From positions 1 through 64,000 of the forward strand of contig NZ_MUKA01000021.1 in assembly GCF_002150735.1 (NCBI RefSeq): a DNA stretch of 64,000 nt, given 5' to 3'. The first letter of the stretch is position 1; the number at the start of each line of letters is the position of its first letter. The position numbers and the translations under genes are program-made. The notes under the pieces were generated by a model, which saw only the letters and a program-made list of their open reading frames with translations, ran no database searches and was not told the DNA's origin. The DNA is from Streptomyces africanus. Its GTDB lineage: Bacteria > Actinomycetota > Actinomycetes > Streptomycetales > Streptomycetaceae. This document shows positions 7,677-16,102 of this stretch, piece after piece.

Positions 7677-8611
7677 GCGAGCCTCCCGAGGGTCTCGATG
7701 CCGGCCGTGGAGCCGTGGTACTCCACGGCATCCCTGGTCAGGTCCATGAATGCCTCCTCCAGCGACACGGTCCGCGCGCTCAGCTCGAACAGGGCGATCC
7801 CGCGCTCGGCCGCCTTCAACCCGATCTCACGGGCGGTCAGCCCGGTCACCTGCAGCTCCTCCGAGCCGATCCGCCCGGTGACCTCGACGCCCGGCCCGGC
7901 CAGAACGTCCCGCAGCCGCGCCGGGTCCTGCGTCACCACCTTCACCGCGTCCCCGCCCGCCTCGCGAATGAGCTCCGCGACGGTCGTGTCGGCCAGCAGC
8001 CGGCCGCGCCCCACGATGATCAGATGGTCCGCCACCAGGGCCATCTCGCTCATCAGGTGCGAGGACACGAACACCGTCCGGCCTTCGTCGGCGAGCCCCT
8101 TGAGCAGGTTGCGGATCCAGAGCACACCCTCCGGGTCCAGCCCGTTGACCGGCTCGTCCAGCATCACCGTCTGCGGATCGCCCAGCAGCGCCGCGGCGAT
8201 GCCGAGCCGCTGGCCCATGCCGAGGGAGAAGGCACCGGCCCGCTTCTTCGCCACGCTGCCGAGACCGGCGAGGTCGATGACCTCGTCGACCCGTCGGCCC
8301 GGAATGCCATGCGTCAGTGCGAGGGCCCTGAGGTGGTTGTACGCCGAGCGGCCCGGGTGGATCGACTTCGCCTCCAGGAGCGCGCCGACCTCCTGCAGCG
8401 GCGCCTGGTGGCGGGCGTAGTGGTGGCCGTTCACGGTGACGGAGCCGCTGGTCGGGGCATCGAGGCCGACGATCATGCGCATGGTCGTGGACTTGCCCGC
8501 GCCGTTGGGCCCCAGAAAGCCGGTCACCGTGCCCGGCTTCACGACGAAGTCCAGCCCGTCGACGGCCGTCTTCTCCCCGTACCTCTTGGTCAACTGCCGT
8601 GCGTCGATCAT
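7673..8611 (-). CDS. ABC transporter ATP-binding protein
   Basis: A 312-residue ATPase starting at the ATG at 8611. It has Walker A GPNGAGKSTTMRM, the signature FSLGMGQRLGIAAALLG, Walker B VMLDEPVNGLDPEG and the switch His in VFVSSHLMSEMA. The C-terminal ~90 residues form the extension usual for DrrA-like ATPases. It is the first gene of the four-gene minus-strand operon with its permease and a two-component pair. A longer upstream frame exists but has no homology before the MIDARQLTKRYG start. Confidence 0.92.
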   Translation of the reverse strand: MIDARQLTKRYGEKTAVDGLDFVVKPGTVTGFLGPNGAGKSTTMRMIVGLDAPTSGSVTVNGHHYARHQAPLQEVGALLEAKSIHPGRSAYNHLRALALTHGIPGRRVDEVIDLAGLGSVAKKRAGAFSLGMGQRLGIAAALLGDPQTVMLDEPVNGLDPEGVLWIRNLLKGLADEGRTVFVSSHLMSEMALVADHLIIVGRGRLLADTTVAELIREAGGDAVKVVTQDPARLRDVLAGPGVEVTGRIGSEELQVTGLTAREIGLKAAERGIALFELSARTVSLEEAFMDLTRDAVEYHGSTAGIETLGRLA

Positions 8612-8693
8612 GCGCGTTCTCTCTGTCGGCCTCCGGCGTCCGTCACTTCGACGCCGCACCGGCAACGCTAGGTGCCGAATCACCCCGATCCGG

Positions 8694-8739
8694 TGGTACC
8701 GGGAGGCTGATCTGCGCCGTCCGCGTGGTACCGCGGTAC
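8694..8739 (-). promoter_or_regulatory. Candidate operator boxes upstream of the ABC/two-component operon
   Basis: TGGTACCG occurs twice (8694-8701 and 8726-8733), 32 bases apart, about three helical turns. The second copy is part of a perfect 12-base palindrome GTACCGCGGTAC (8728-8739). The position 80-130 bases before the ATPase start fits regulator binding. The link to the NarL-type regulator is inference. Confidence 0.4.
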
Positions 8740-9079
8740 TACGCGCCCACCTGCGCTGCCTTCCGTGTTCGCCGGCCCCACGGCCGTCACAGCAGGCGCC
8801 CTCCCAGCGCCTGCGGCGCACCGGGTCCGCTCTCGACCAGGCTCTCGCCGTCCGACGCGGCGTCGGCCAGTACCCGCGTGTCACAGAGGCCCCAGAAAGG
8901 CGCTCGTCATGACGTGCGGCGTGCGGCGCAGGGAGGCGGGACCAGCGGCTCTGCGCTCGCGCTGGGGCACCGCTCGCCAGGCGCGGCCAGGACGCCAAGG
9001 GGCGCCGCTAGGAGCGACGTCGAGTCTCGGATTCCGTCGGCATCGGCCGGGATCACAGGACGGAGCGGCGGGCCAACAG
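8740..9079. other. 340-bp stretch with no recognisable gene
   Basis: No protein-like frame, hairpin terminator or RNA gene was seen on either strand. It lies between an operon promoter and two truncated gene fragments and is probably degraded sequence. Confidence 0.5.
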
Positions 9080-9270
9080 CGCGAGCACCAACAGGCCCGG
9101 GGAACAGTGGCAGCCAGGCCGTCAGCAGCCGGTAGCCGAAGACCGCCGACAGGGCCGCGGCTCCCGGCACCCCGGCCGCGGTGAGCGTCAGCATGAGCGC
9201 CGCGTCCAGCGAGCCCAGACCGCCCGGGGTGGGCAGCAGTACGACGGCGCCGCTGGCAAGGAGGTAACGC
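9080..9270 (-). pseudogene. YbhN/LPG-synthase-type membrane protein, C-terminal fragment
   Basis: About 60 codons give RRYLLASGAVVLLPTPGGLG, then SLDAALMLTLTAAGVPGAAA and SAVFGYRLLTAWLPLFPG. The PTPGGLG motif followed by a YRLLTxWLP helix is the end of the lysylphosphatidylglycerol-synthase-type flippase domain (UPF0104). Everything upstream is missing: the other side of about 9275 belongs to a peptidase fragment on the opposite strand. It cannot encode a working protein. Confidence 0.7.
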
Positions 9271-9279
9271 CGGCGGCCG

Positions 9280-9537
9280 ACGGCGGTCGGGGACCGCGCG
9301 TCCACCGCCCGCGCCCTCGCTCGGGCAGCGCTCGCGGCCGGCCGCCGGGAGCCGCCGCACGGACTCGGCTTCACCGACCGCGCGGTCTCCCGCCGTATCG
9401 CCGCTCTCCAGGCCGCCCCACTCCCGCGCCTGTGGCCGCTGGCGGCGGTCGTTCTGGCTCCCGGCGCCCTCACCGCGCTGGGCGCCGCCGACGCAACCGG
9501 CGACCTGCTCCGGCTGCTGGAGCCGGTCCTCGCCTGA
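9280..9537 (+). pseudogene. M56-family peptidase, C-terminal fragment
   Basis: The plus strand encodes TAVGDRASTARALARAAL, then GLGFTDRAVSRRIAALQA, a hydrophobic helix (LWPLAAVVLAPGALTALGAA) and DATGDLLRLLEPVLA before the stop at 9535-9537. The order (short helix, DRAVxxRxAAL, last membrane helix, short tail) matches the end of actinobacterial M56 peptidases such as the complete gene that follows it on the other strand. The HExxH part is missing. The fragment begins within a few bases of the end of the flippase fragment, marking a deletion or recombination joint. Confidence 0.65.
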
Positions 9538-9596
9538 GGATGATCACGCGGCGGGCCGGTTGCGCATCCGGCGGTGGGCCGCCGGGGCCGAACCCG

Positions 9597-10526
9597 TCAG
9601 GGAGCCTCCTCGCCCTGGGCGACCTCGACCTCGTGGTGGAAGTCGACGACACCTGCCGCTCCGGCGGCGACGGACAGGACCGTGCAAACCACGAGGAGGA
9701 ACGCGGTACGGCGGGTGGTGCGCGGGCGCGTCCGGGTGGGTGCGAGAAGCGCCGCGACGCGTTGCGGCACCGGTCCGGTCGTCGCCGCGGGTGCGAAGTC
9801 GGGACGCGTGGAGGGGGAGGCGTTTCCGGCGAGGGCGGCGCGGGCGATGGCCGTGGCGATCAGGCGCCGGTCTCCGGTGAGCTCGGCGGCGGCCTCGTCG
9901 GCGGCCCGCTCGGCGGCGAACCGGATGGTGGCGCGGGTGGCGCGCAGGGCGGGGTGGCAGTGGGCGGCGAGTTCGGCGGCGGCCAGGAAGTAGTGGTGAC
10001 CGGCACGGTTGTGGGCGCGCTCGTGGGCGAAGAGGGCCTCGCGCTCGGCGGATCCCAGGCTGCGCAGCATGGCGGTGGTGACGACGATGCGGTGGGGCCG
10101 GCCGGGCAGAGCGTACGCGTCCGGATCGGGCGATTCGATCACGCACAGGTCACCTGCGGCGGGGCGGCGGTCGGCCTGCGTGCGGGCGGTGCGGAAGGCG
10201 CGGGTCTGCCGGAAGGCCGAGCGCACCAGGGTCCAGACGCTGAGGGTGAGCACCCCGGTGGCCGCCATGGCGGCCGGGAGGACGAAGTAGTCCGAGGGGG
10301 TCCGCAGGGGGTGGACGAGCTCGCCGAGGGCGGCGAAGGCGGGGAGTTTGAGCAGTCCGGTCAGGACGAGGGCGCCGAGGGCGGCGACGCAGGCTCCCGC
10401 CAGCGCCAGGGCCGAGGCGGTGAGGACCCACAGCGCGGTGGCGGGGGCCAGGCGGTCGAGAGTTCGGCGTCCCAGCGTCGGCGCGAGGAAGGGAAGTATC
10501 AGCGGCAGGAGCAGCAGAGCGGTCAT
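9597..10526 (-). CDS. M56-family (BlaR1-type) membrane metallopeptidase
   Basis: A 309-residue protein with membrane helices at the N-terminus, the zinc motif HExxH in EALFAHERAHNRAGHHYFLA, a downstream ERAADEAAAELTGDR helix and a final membrane helix. M56 proteins of this layout act with BlaI-type repressors, cleaving or inactivating them after sensing cell-wall stress. The start at 10526 shares one base with the stop of the blaI-like gene (TGATG), so the two are translationally coupled. No penicillin-binding sensor domain is attached, so the signal is not necessarily a beta-lactam. Confidence 0.88.
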   Translation of the reverse strand: MTALLLLPLILPFLAPTLGRRTLDRLAPATALWVLTASALALAGACVAALGALVLTGLLKLPAFAALGELVHPLRTPSDYFVLPAAMAATGVLTLSVWTLVRSAFRQTRAFRTARTQADRRPAAGDLCVIESPDPDAYALPGRPHRIVVTTAMLRSLGSAEREALFAHERAHNRAGHHYFLAAAELAAHCHPALRATRATIRFAAERAADEAAAELTGDRRLIATAIARAALAGNASPSTRPDFAPAATTGPVPQRVAALLAPTRTRPRTTRRTAFLLVVCTVLSVAAGAAGVVDFHHEVEVAQGEEAP

Positions 10527-10909
10527 CAATCGTCCCCCTCCAGGAGCCGGCGCAGGTGCTGCTCGTCGCCGGGACTGAGCTGGGCCACGAAGCGGGCCAG
10601 GACCGTCTCCCGGTCGGTGTCCCGGTCGAGTTCGGTGTGCATGCGCCGGGCGGTCAGGCCGGGCGCGTCCTGGACGGGGAAGTAGGCGTAGCCGCGCCCC
10701 TGCCTCTCCCGGTCGACGACGCCCTTCTCGTGCAATCGGGTCAGTATCGTCGCCACCGTCGTCCGGGCCAGGCCGGAGCCGAGCTCGGCCTGCACCCGCC
10801 CGGGCGTGAGCGGGGCCCCGGCGGCCCACAGCGCGGCCATGACGGCGGCCTCGAGCTCGCCGGCCGGCCGCCTCTCGTCCCTCGCGTCCTTCATGGGAAC
10901 GTTCCTCAC
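10526..10909 (-). CDS. BlaI/MecI-family transcriptional repressor
   Basis: A 127-residue winged-helix repressor: ELEAAVMAALWAAGAPLTPG, then RVQAELGSGLARTTVATILT with the recognition helix, the wing EKGVVDRERQGRGYAYFPV and a C-terminal dimerisation helix. It is co-transcribed with the M56 peptidase. Two inverted repeats with CTAC/GTAG half-sites lie in the 100-base gap before the divergent DedA gene, so the repressor probably controls both its own operon and the DedA-PAP2-two-component operon. A beta-lactamase gene is not present nearby. Confidence 0.9.
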   Translation of the reverse strand: MRNVPMKDARDERRPAGELEAAVMAALWAAGAPLTPGRVQAELGSGLARTTVATILTRLHEKGVVDRERQGRGYAYFPVQDAPGLTARRMHTELDRDTDRETVLARFVAQLSPGDEQHLRRLLEGDD

Positions 10910-10919
10910 TCCGCCATCG

Positions 10920-10955
10920 TCTACAGTTCAGTAGACCGACTACAAGATTGTAGTC
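10920..10955. promoter_or_regulatory. Two candidate BlaI operators in the divergent promoter
   Basis: GACTACAAGATTGTAGTC (10938-10955) is a perfect 8+8 palindrome with a 2-base spacer. Just before it, TCTACAGTTCAGTAGA (10920-10935) has TCTAC/GTAGA arms. The CTACA/TGTAG half-sites resemble those of BlaI-family repressors, and the sites lie between the blaI-like gene and the DedA gene. Confidence 0.65.
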
Positions 10956-11011
10956 AGTCGTCGGATGCCGCTATGCCGCCGTTCCGCCCCATCCGACAGT
11001 CCGGAAGAACG

Positions 11012-11698
11012 ATGAAGGGGCTCCCGACGATGACCACAGCCATGCACCTATCGTCGCAGCTCGCCGTCAATGTGCTGGACGCCCGGTCGCTGCTGGCCGC
11101 CTTCGGCGTGCTGGGCGTGGGCGTGGTGCTGTTCGCCGAGACCGGGCTGTTGATCGGCTTCTTCCTGCCGGGCGATTCCCTGCTGTTCACAGCCGGTCTG
11201 CTGTGCACGGGCGCCGACGACCGCGGTCTGAAACTGTCCCTCGCCCCTCTCCTGATCGCCGCGGCGGTGGGAGCGCTGGCCGGCGCACAGTGCGGATACT
11301 TCCTGGGCCGAAGAGCGGGCGGCACCGTGCTCGCCCGCAGCCACTCGCCCCGCCTGCACGAGGGGGCGAGACGCGCGGAGGAGCTGCTGGCGCGCTACGG
11401 GTACGCGAAGGCGATCGTCCTGGCCCGCTTCGTTCCGGTGGTGCGCACGGTCCTGAACCCGATGGCGGGCGCGCTGCGGGTGCCGGTGCGGACGTTCACC
11501 GTGTGGCAGGTGACCGGCGGACTGGTGTGGAGCCTGGGCCTCACGCTGGCGGGCTACGCGCTGGGCTCCTCGGTGCCGAACGTGGACCGGTATCTGCTGC
11601 CGATCGTCGCGGTGATCGTGGCCCTGTCGCTGATCCCGGTCGTCTCCGAGGTGTACCGCTCGCGCCGGGACGCGAAGGCGAAGGAGGCACGCGGATGA
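11012..11698 (+). CDS. DedA-family membrane protein (probable lipid flippase)
   Basis: A 228-residue DedA protein. It has re-entrant/membrane segments (VLFAETGLLIGFFLPGDSLL), the GRRAG loop, the motif AIVLARFVPVVRTVLNPMAG and later helices. Several DedA proteins recycle undecaprenyl phosphate or other lipids across the membrane, which suits the two PAP2 phosphatases that follow. The ATG at 11012 has GGAAG upstream; the ATG at 11030 is a possible alternative with AAGGGG upstream. The stop overlaps the next start (ATGA). It starts a five-gene plus-strand operon facing the blaI/M56 pair. Confidence 0.88.
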   Translation: MKGLPTMTTAMHLSSQLAVNVLDARSLLAAFGVLGVGVVLFAETGLLIGFFLPGDSLLFTAGLLCTGADDRGLKLSLAPLLIAAAVGALAGAQCGYFLGRRAGGTVLARSHSPRLHEGARRAEELLARYGYAKAIVLARFVPVVRTVLNPMAGALRVPVRTFTVWQVTGGLVWSLGLTLAGYALGSSVPNVDRYLLPIVAVIVALSLIPVVSEVYRSRRDAKAKEARG

Positions 11699-12300
11699 TC
11701 CTCGCGTTCGACGGCTCGTCGGTCGACGGCTCGGCCTACACCGGCGTGGTGAACCTCGCCCGGCACGCTCCCGCGTGGCTGGACGACACGGTGTCGGCGT
11801 GGTCGACGTATGGCCTGGCCCTGTTCGCGGTCCTCACGGCCGTCGGCTGGTGGCGCGCTCGGCGAGTGGACGCCGCGGCGTCGGTGACGGCGCTCGCCGT
11901 GCCGTTCGTCGTGGTCGCCGGGTACGGGGTGGACGCGGTGCTCAAGCTGCTGGTGCGCGAGGACCGACCCTGCCAGAGCCTGCGGGTGACCACGCTGGAG
12001 GCGTGTCCGTCACCCGGCGACTGGTCCTTCCCCAGCAACCACGCGGCCATCGCCGCCGCTGCGGCCGTCGCCCTGCTGTTCGTCTCCCGCCGACTCGGCG
12101 CGGTCGCCGCTGTGGCCGCCTGCGCGATGGCGCTCTCACGTGTGTGGGTGGGCGCGCACTACCCCCACGACGTGCTGGCAGGTGTCGTGGTGGGCGCTGC
12201 CGCCGCCCTGCTCGCCATGTCGGCACTGCGCGGGCGTGCGCAGGACGTCGCGCTGAGGCTCGCGGCCACCCGTCTGCGTCCGCTGCTGGTGGTTTCGTGA
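11695..12300 (+). CDS. PAP2-family phosphatase (UPP phosphatase-like), first copy
   Basis: A 201-residue membrane phosphatase with all three signature blocks: KLLVREDRP (K-x6-RP), WSFPSNHAA and SRVWVGAHYPHDVLAG. The layout resembles BcrC-type undecaprenyl pyrophosphate phosphatases, which regenerate the lipid carrier of cell-wall synthesis and give bacitracin tolerance. Four-base overlaps join it to the DedA gene before it and to the second PAP2 gene after it. PAP2 enzymes also act on other lipid phosphates, so the substrate is an inference. Confidence 0.88.
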   Translation: MILAFDGSSVDGSAYTGVVNLARHAPAWLDDTVSAWSTYGLALFAVLTAVGWWRARRVDAAASVTALAVPFVVVAGYGVDAVLKLLVREDRPCQSLRVTTLEACPSPGDWSFPSNHAAIAAAAAVALLFVSRRLGAVAAVAACAMALSRVWVGAHYPHDVLAGVVVGAAAALLAMSALRGRAQDVALRLAATRLRPLLVVS

Positions 12301-13115
12301 AGCGCGGCGAGGTCGCCGAACTGGCCGGCAGCTGCGGACTCGGAGCGTGGACGGCCTTCGGCGTGCTGACCATGGTCGTGGTGGGCCACGACGGCATACC
12401 GCTGTTCGCGGACGCCGACCTCCTCTCGTGGTCCGTCGGCCGCCGGCCCGACGTGGCGGTGGCGTTCGCCCGCGGGCTGACCGACACCGGGACCGGTGTC
12501 ATCCCGTACGCGCTGGCGGTGCTGGCCGCGCTCATCGCGGGGCGCACCCTGCGGCAGCGCGCGCTCGCCGTCGCGCTCTGTCTGGGCTGCCTCGGGGCGG
12601 GCCAGGCGCTGCGGTACGCGGTGATGGCGCTCGTCGCACGGCCGCGACCACCCTTGGCGGACTGGGCGACGCATGCCTCGGGATGGGCGTTCCCGTCCGG
12701 TCACACCACCACGGCGGCCCTCACCGCGGGACTGCTGATCATCGCCGTCCGCGTGCGCGGGCCGCGCGGCACGACCCGGCTCACCCTGGTCATCGGCGGC
12801 TGGGGCACGTCGGTCGGCCTGACCCGCGTCTACCTCGGAGTGCACTGGTTCACCGACGTCGTCGGCGGCTGGCTGTTCGCCCTCGGGTGGGTTGGCCTGT
12901 GCCTGAGCGCCGTGGCCCGATGGCTTCCCGACCGATGGACCCCCGGCGCGACGGACACGGACGCGGACTCGGCGCGCGGGACGGCAGAACCGACGGGCAG
13001 CACAGCAGGGGGCCGAACGCACACGGCACTGGAACAGACGGACGTGGCACGAGAGCAGAGGGAGGACCATGCGCCAGACGATCCTGGTCGTCGAGGACGA
13101 TCACGCCCTGCGTGA
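12297..13115 (+). CDS. PAP2-family phosphatase, second copy with altered first motif
   Basis: A 272-residue PAP2 protein starting at GTG 12297 in the previous stop (GTGA). Motif 2 (WAFPSGHTTTA) and motif 3 (TRVYLGVHWFTDVVGG) are intact. In motif 1 (AVMALVARPRPP) the conserved lysine seven residues before the RP pair is replaced by methionine. The last ~60 residues are hydrophilic and low-complexity, and the gene runs 47 bases into the response-regulator gene, so the C-terminus may be a late extension. Its role overlaps that of the first copy or uses a different lipid. Confidence 0.82.
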   Translation: MKRGEVAELAGSCGLGAWTAFGVLTMVVVGHDGIPLFADADLLSWSVGRRPDVAVAFARGLTDTGTGVIPYALAVLAALIAGRTLRQRALAVALCLGCLGAGQALRYAVMALVARPRPPLADWATHASGWAFPSGHTTTAALTAGLLIIAVRVRGPRGTTRLTLVIGGWGTSVGLTRVYLGVHWFTDVVGGWLFALGWVGLCLSAVARWLPDRWTPGATDTDADSARGTAEPTGSTAGGRTHTALEQTDVAREQREDHAPDDPGRRGRSRPA

Positions 13116-13731
13116 CGTGCTGATGCGCGGACTGCGCGACGAGGACTTCGACCCCGTGCCCGCACCGGACGGCGCCACCGCCCTACGACTGGCCACTGCC
13201 GACATCTCCGCCGCCGTGCTCGATATCGGGCTGCCCGACGCCGACGGACGGGACGTGTGCCAGGCGATGCGCGCGAACGGATTCCTCTCCCCCGTCATCT
13301 TCCTGACCGCCCACCACCGGCTGAGCGACCGGCTGTCCGGGTTCTCGGCCGGAGGGGACGACTACCTGCCCAAGCCGTTCCACCTCACCGAACTCGCGGC
13401 CCGCCTGCGGGCAGCCCTCAAACGGGCCGCACCACCGCATGCCGCCACAGCCGGAGACCTGGCACTGGACGCAGTCCGGCACGTGGTCAGCGTCCGAGGC
13501 GCCCGAGTCGACCTGACACCGACCGAGTTCCGTCTCCTGGCGGCGCTCATGGCGGCTTCCGGCGGCATCGTGCGCCGTCGCGAGCTGGTCCGGGCAGCCT
13601 GGCCCGAGGGCGCCCAGGTCCACGAAAACACCCTCGACCAGTATCTGACCCGCCTGCGCCGAAAACTGCGCGCAGCAGGCAGCGACCGGACCATCGGCAC
13701 GGCACGCGGGATCGGCCACCGGCTGTCATGA
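13069..13731 (+). CDS. OmpR-family response regulator
   Basis: A 220-residue regulator with acidic residues in ILVVEDDHA, phosphoacceptor Asp52 in VLDIGLPDADG, switch Thr in IFLTAH and Lys in DYLPKPFH, then a winged-helix domain (LTPTEFRLLAALMAAS, ENTLDQYLTRLRRKL). It begins inside the end of the second PAP2 gene and overlaps the kinase by four bases. Being in the same operon as the DedA and PAP2 genes, it probably responds to envelope stress and may control this operon. Confidence 0.92.
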   Translation: MRQTILVVEDDHALRDVLMRGLRDEDFDPVPAPDGATALRLATADISAAVLDIGLPDADGRDVCQAMRANGFLSPVIFLTAHHRLSDRLSGFSAGGDDYLPKPFHLTELAARLRAALKRAAPPHAATAGDLALDAVRHVVSVRGARVDLTPTEFRLLAALMAASGGIVRRRELVRAAWPEGAQVHENTLDQYLTRLRRKLRAAGSDRTIGTARGIGHRLS

Positions 13732-15107
13732 GCGGCACCCGCCACCGGCTGCGGCCCGCCACGACCGCCTTCCTCCACCGTCTGGCGCCCCGCACGCTGC
13801 GCGGCCGGCTCTCCCTCGTGGCCCTCACCACGGCCGCGCTGCTGATGCTGGTCCTCACCGTCGCCTTCAACGCCGTGGCCCAGCACCGCCTCCAGGACCA
13901 GGCGGACGACGAACTGCGCACCCGCGCCGCCGCCGTCGCGACGACCATCGACACCACCGGCACGACCGTACGTGTCCTGGAGACCTCCAACGACGCCCTC
14001 CTCGACACGAACGTGTGGATCTACGCCGGCGGATCCCTGCTGGAAGAGCCGCCGAACGCCGGCCGCCTCACTCGCGTCGCCGACGCCCTCGCCGGGCGCG
14101 GCGGGCGGCGGTGCGTCACCGCCGAGGTGGACGGCCCTCTCCGGCTGTGCTCGCAGCCGGTGTCCGCGGACAAAACCCGGGCTCTGGTGGTCACCGCGCT
14201 CGACCTCTCCCCCTACCGGAGTTCGGCCGACACCCTGCTCCTGGGATCGCTCGCGCTGGACGTCACGATGCTCGCCTGCACCTACGCCCTGACCCGGCTG
14301 GCGGTAGGCCGCGCGCTGCGCCCGGTCCGCACGATGACCGACCAGGCCACACAGTGGAGCGCCGTCGCCTCCGAAGAACGCTTCGGCCATACGCGACACC
14401 CGGCCGAACTCGCGCGCCTCGGTACATCGCTGGACGCCATACTGGACCGCATCCGCACCCTTCTGCGCCACGAGCGGCAGCTCACCGGGGAACTCTCGCA
14501 CGAGCTGCGCACACCCCTGAGCCGGATCATCGCCGAACTCGACTGGTGGCAGGCCCGCCCCCGCACCGCCGACCAGACCCACGCCACCCACAAGGTCATC
14601 GCGGAAGCCGCCCAGTCCATGCGCACCATCTGCGACACCCTCCTCGACGACGCCCGCGACGGCACACTCACCGATCCCGGCACCGCCGAGGTCCTCCCCA
14701 CGCTGCGACGCCTCATCGAAGTCCTCGACGGGTCGAGTCACTTGACGGTCGCCGCTGACGGCCCGCCTCTGAAGGCCGGAGTCCCACCCGCCCTCCTCGA
14801 ACGCATCGTCAGCCCGCTCCTGACCAACGCTTGCCGATACGCCCGCTCCAACATCGCCGTCCGCACCTACCGCGCACCCGACGGCGTACGCATCGACGTC
14901 ATCGACGACGGCCCCGGCGTACCGCCCCCGTTCGCCGGACAGCTCTTCGAGCCCGGCCGGCGCGCGGATCCCGGCGACGGACACAGCGGAGCGGGCCTGG
15001 GACTGCCGCTGGCGCGACGCCTGGCCCGCTCCGCCGGCGGCGACGTGACGTACGACCCCGAACACACCCCCGGGGCACGGTTCGTGGTCAGCCTGCCGGC
15101 CGGGTGA
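13728..15107 (+). CDS. Sensor histidine kinase (HAMP-type)
   Basis: A 459-residue kinase starting at ATG 13728. It has a first membrane helix (LSLVALTTAALLMLVLTVAF), an outside sensor domain of about 120 residues, a second helix, a HAMP-like linker, H-box LTGELSHELRTPLSRII, and ATPase boxes DDGPGVPPPF and GAGLGLPLARRLA. It is coupled to the response regulator by ATGA and ends the operon. The outside domain has no named ligand; the gene context suggests a cell-envelope signal. Confidence 0.92.
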   Translation: MSGTRHRLRPATTAFLHRLAPRTLRGRLSLVALTTAALLMLVLTVAFNAVAQHRLQDQADDELRTRAAAVATTIDTTGTTVRVLETSNDALLDTNVWIYAGGSLLEEPPNAGRLTRVADALAGRGGRRCVTAEVDGPLRLCSQPVSADKTRALVVTALDLSPYRSSADTLLLGSLALDVTMLACTYALTRLAVGRALRPVRTMTDQATQWSAVASEERFGHTRHPAELARLGTSLDAILDRIRTLLRHERQLTGELSHELRTPLSRIIAELDWWQARPRTADQTHATHKVIAEAAQSMRTICDTLLDDARDGTLTDPGTAEVLPTLRRLIEVLDGSSHLTVAADGPPLKAGVPPALLERIVSPLLTNACRYARSNIAVRTYRAPDGVRIDVIDDGPGVPPPFAGQLFEPGRRADPGDGHSGAGLGLPLARRLARSAGGDVTYDPEHTPGARFVVSLPAG

Positions 15108-15135
15108 CCACGCCGCACTCGACACCACCGGAGCA

Positions 15136-15884
15136 TCACGGCGTGTTGTCGCGCTGGACGTCCTTGCGGGAGGCGGCCATATAGCCCACGAAGCCGAGGA
15201 TCGCCACCGTCCAGGACAGCGTGACCGGCCCCAGGCCCAGGTCGAGTCCGCCCCTGCCGTGGCCGACGGCCATCCAGTCGGCGACCGAGGCGCCGAGGGG
15301 CGGGTGATGACGTACGCGGCCCAGAACGCGGCCACCGCGTTCAGGCTGCCCCACCGGTGAGCGACGGCCGGGACAGCGATCGCGGCGGCGTACAGCACGG
15401 CGGAGCCCAGGTAGCCGAGGCCGATCGAGGCGGTGAGGTCGCCGGCGGCGGTGCCCAGCGCGAACGTGGCCAGCACGGCGGCCCAGTAGAAGGTCTCGCG
15501 GCGCCGGGTGTGGATGCTGTGGATGGACAGGGTGCCCTCGCTGCGGTACCAGAGGGCGAAGACGGCGGCCAGCGCGGCCATGAACAACGGGGTCGAGAGC
15601 GTGTACGGCACGCCCAGACCGACGTGCAGCACATCGGCGGCCATCGTGCCGAACACGCTGACCATGACGATCGCCGTCCAGTAGACCCGGGCCACGTACC
15701 GCCGAACGGCGAACTGCGCCACCAGAGCAGCCACCAGGGCGATGCCGCCGACGCCGACAGCGGGGATCGGGCCGAGCAGGTGGGCCAACCAGTCCGAGGC
15801 CGTCTCGCCCATACCGGTCGTCAGCACCTTGATGATCCAGAAGTAGACGGTCACCTCCGGCACCTTGCTCGCCGCGTGACGCAT
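15136..15884 (-). pseudogene. COG4705-type membrane protein with a one-base frameshift
   Basis: From the ATG at 15884 the frame encodes a polytopic membrane protein: VPEVTVYFWIIKVLTTGMGE, TMAADVLHVGLGVPYTLSTP, EGTLSIHSIHTRRRE and FWAAYVITRP. After this the expected continuation (LGASVADWMAVGHGRGG and GFVGYMAASRKDVQ) is in another frame. One base missing near 15297-15303 (CGCCCCTCGG where CGCCCGCTCGG is expected) explains the shift, so either this is a fresh pseudogene or a sequencing error. With the base restored the protein would be about 249 residues and complete. Function of the family is not known to me. Confidence 0.75.
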
Positions 15885-15949
15885 GTGGCCCGCGGGCCGG
15901 TTGTGAGTGAGGTGATCTGTCGTCGTGGCAGGCACGATGGCACGGTGCG

Positions 15950-16102
15950 CGGCGGTTGCCCCAGACCCTCCCAGACCTCGCGGATGTAGGGAGTGATCAA
16001 GCGCCGCAGTACGGGCCACTGCTCGGTGAACAGCCGGTGGTGCAGGAGGGCCACGACGGTCTCACTCAGTCCTTCGGCGAGGACGGTCCGGTAGAGCGTC
16101 AT
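15950..16102 (-). pseudogene. Unrecognised remnant of a hypothetical gene
   Basis: The minus strand from ATG 16102 reads MTLYRTVLAEGLSETVVALL and then HHRLFTEQWPVLRRLITPYI. This is helical, with good third-position GC, and resembles part of a conserved actinobacterial hypothetical protein. After about 50 codons the sequence becomes non-protein-like and runs on to a distant stop. No function can be given. It lies among other broken genes. Confidence 0.35.

Noticed and set aside
7673-8998. 441-codon version of the ABC ATPase
   Set aside because: The first 129 codons have no homology and include the promoter region; the ATPase fold begins at the ATG at 8611.
13362-16019. Long minus-strand frame (885 codons) across the kinase and regulator genes
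   Set aside because: Only its first ~195 codons (COG4705 protein) are protein-like; the rest is antisense to a well-supported two-component pair and reads as low-complexity Gly/Arg/Val sequence.
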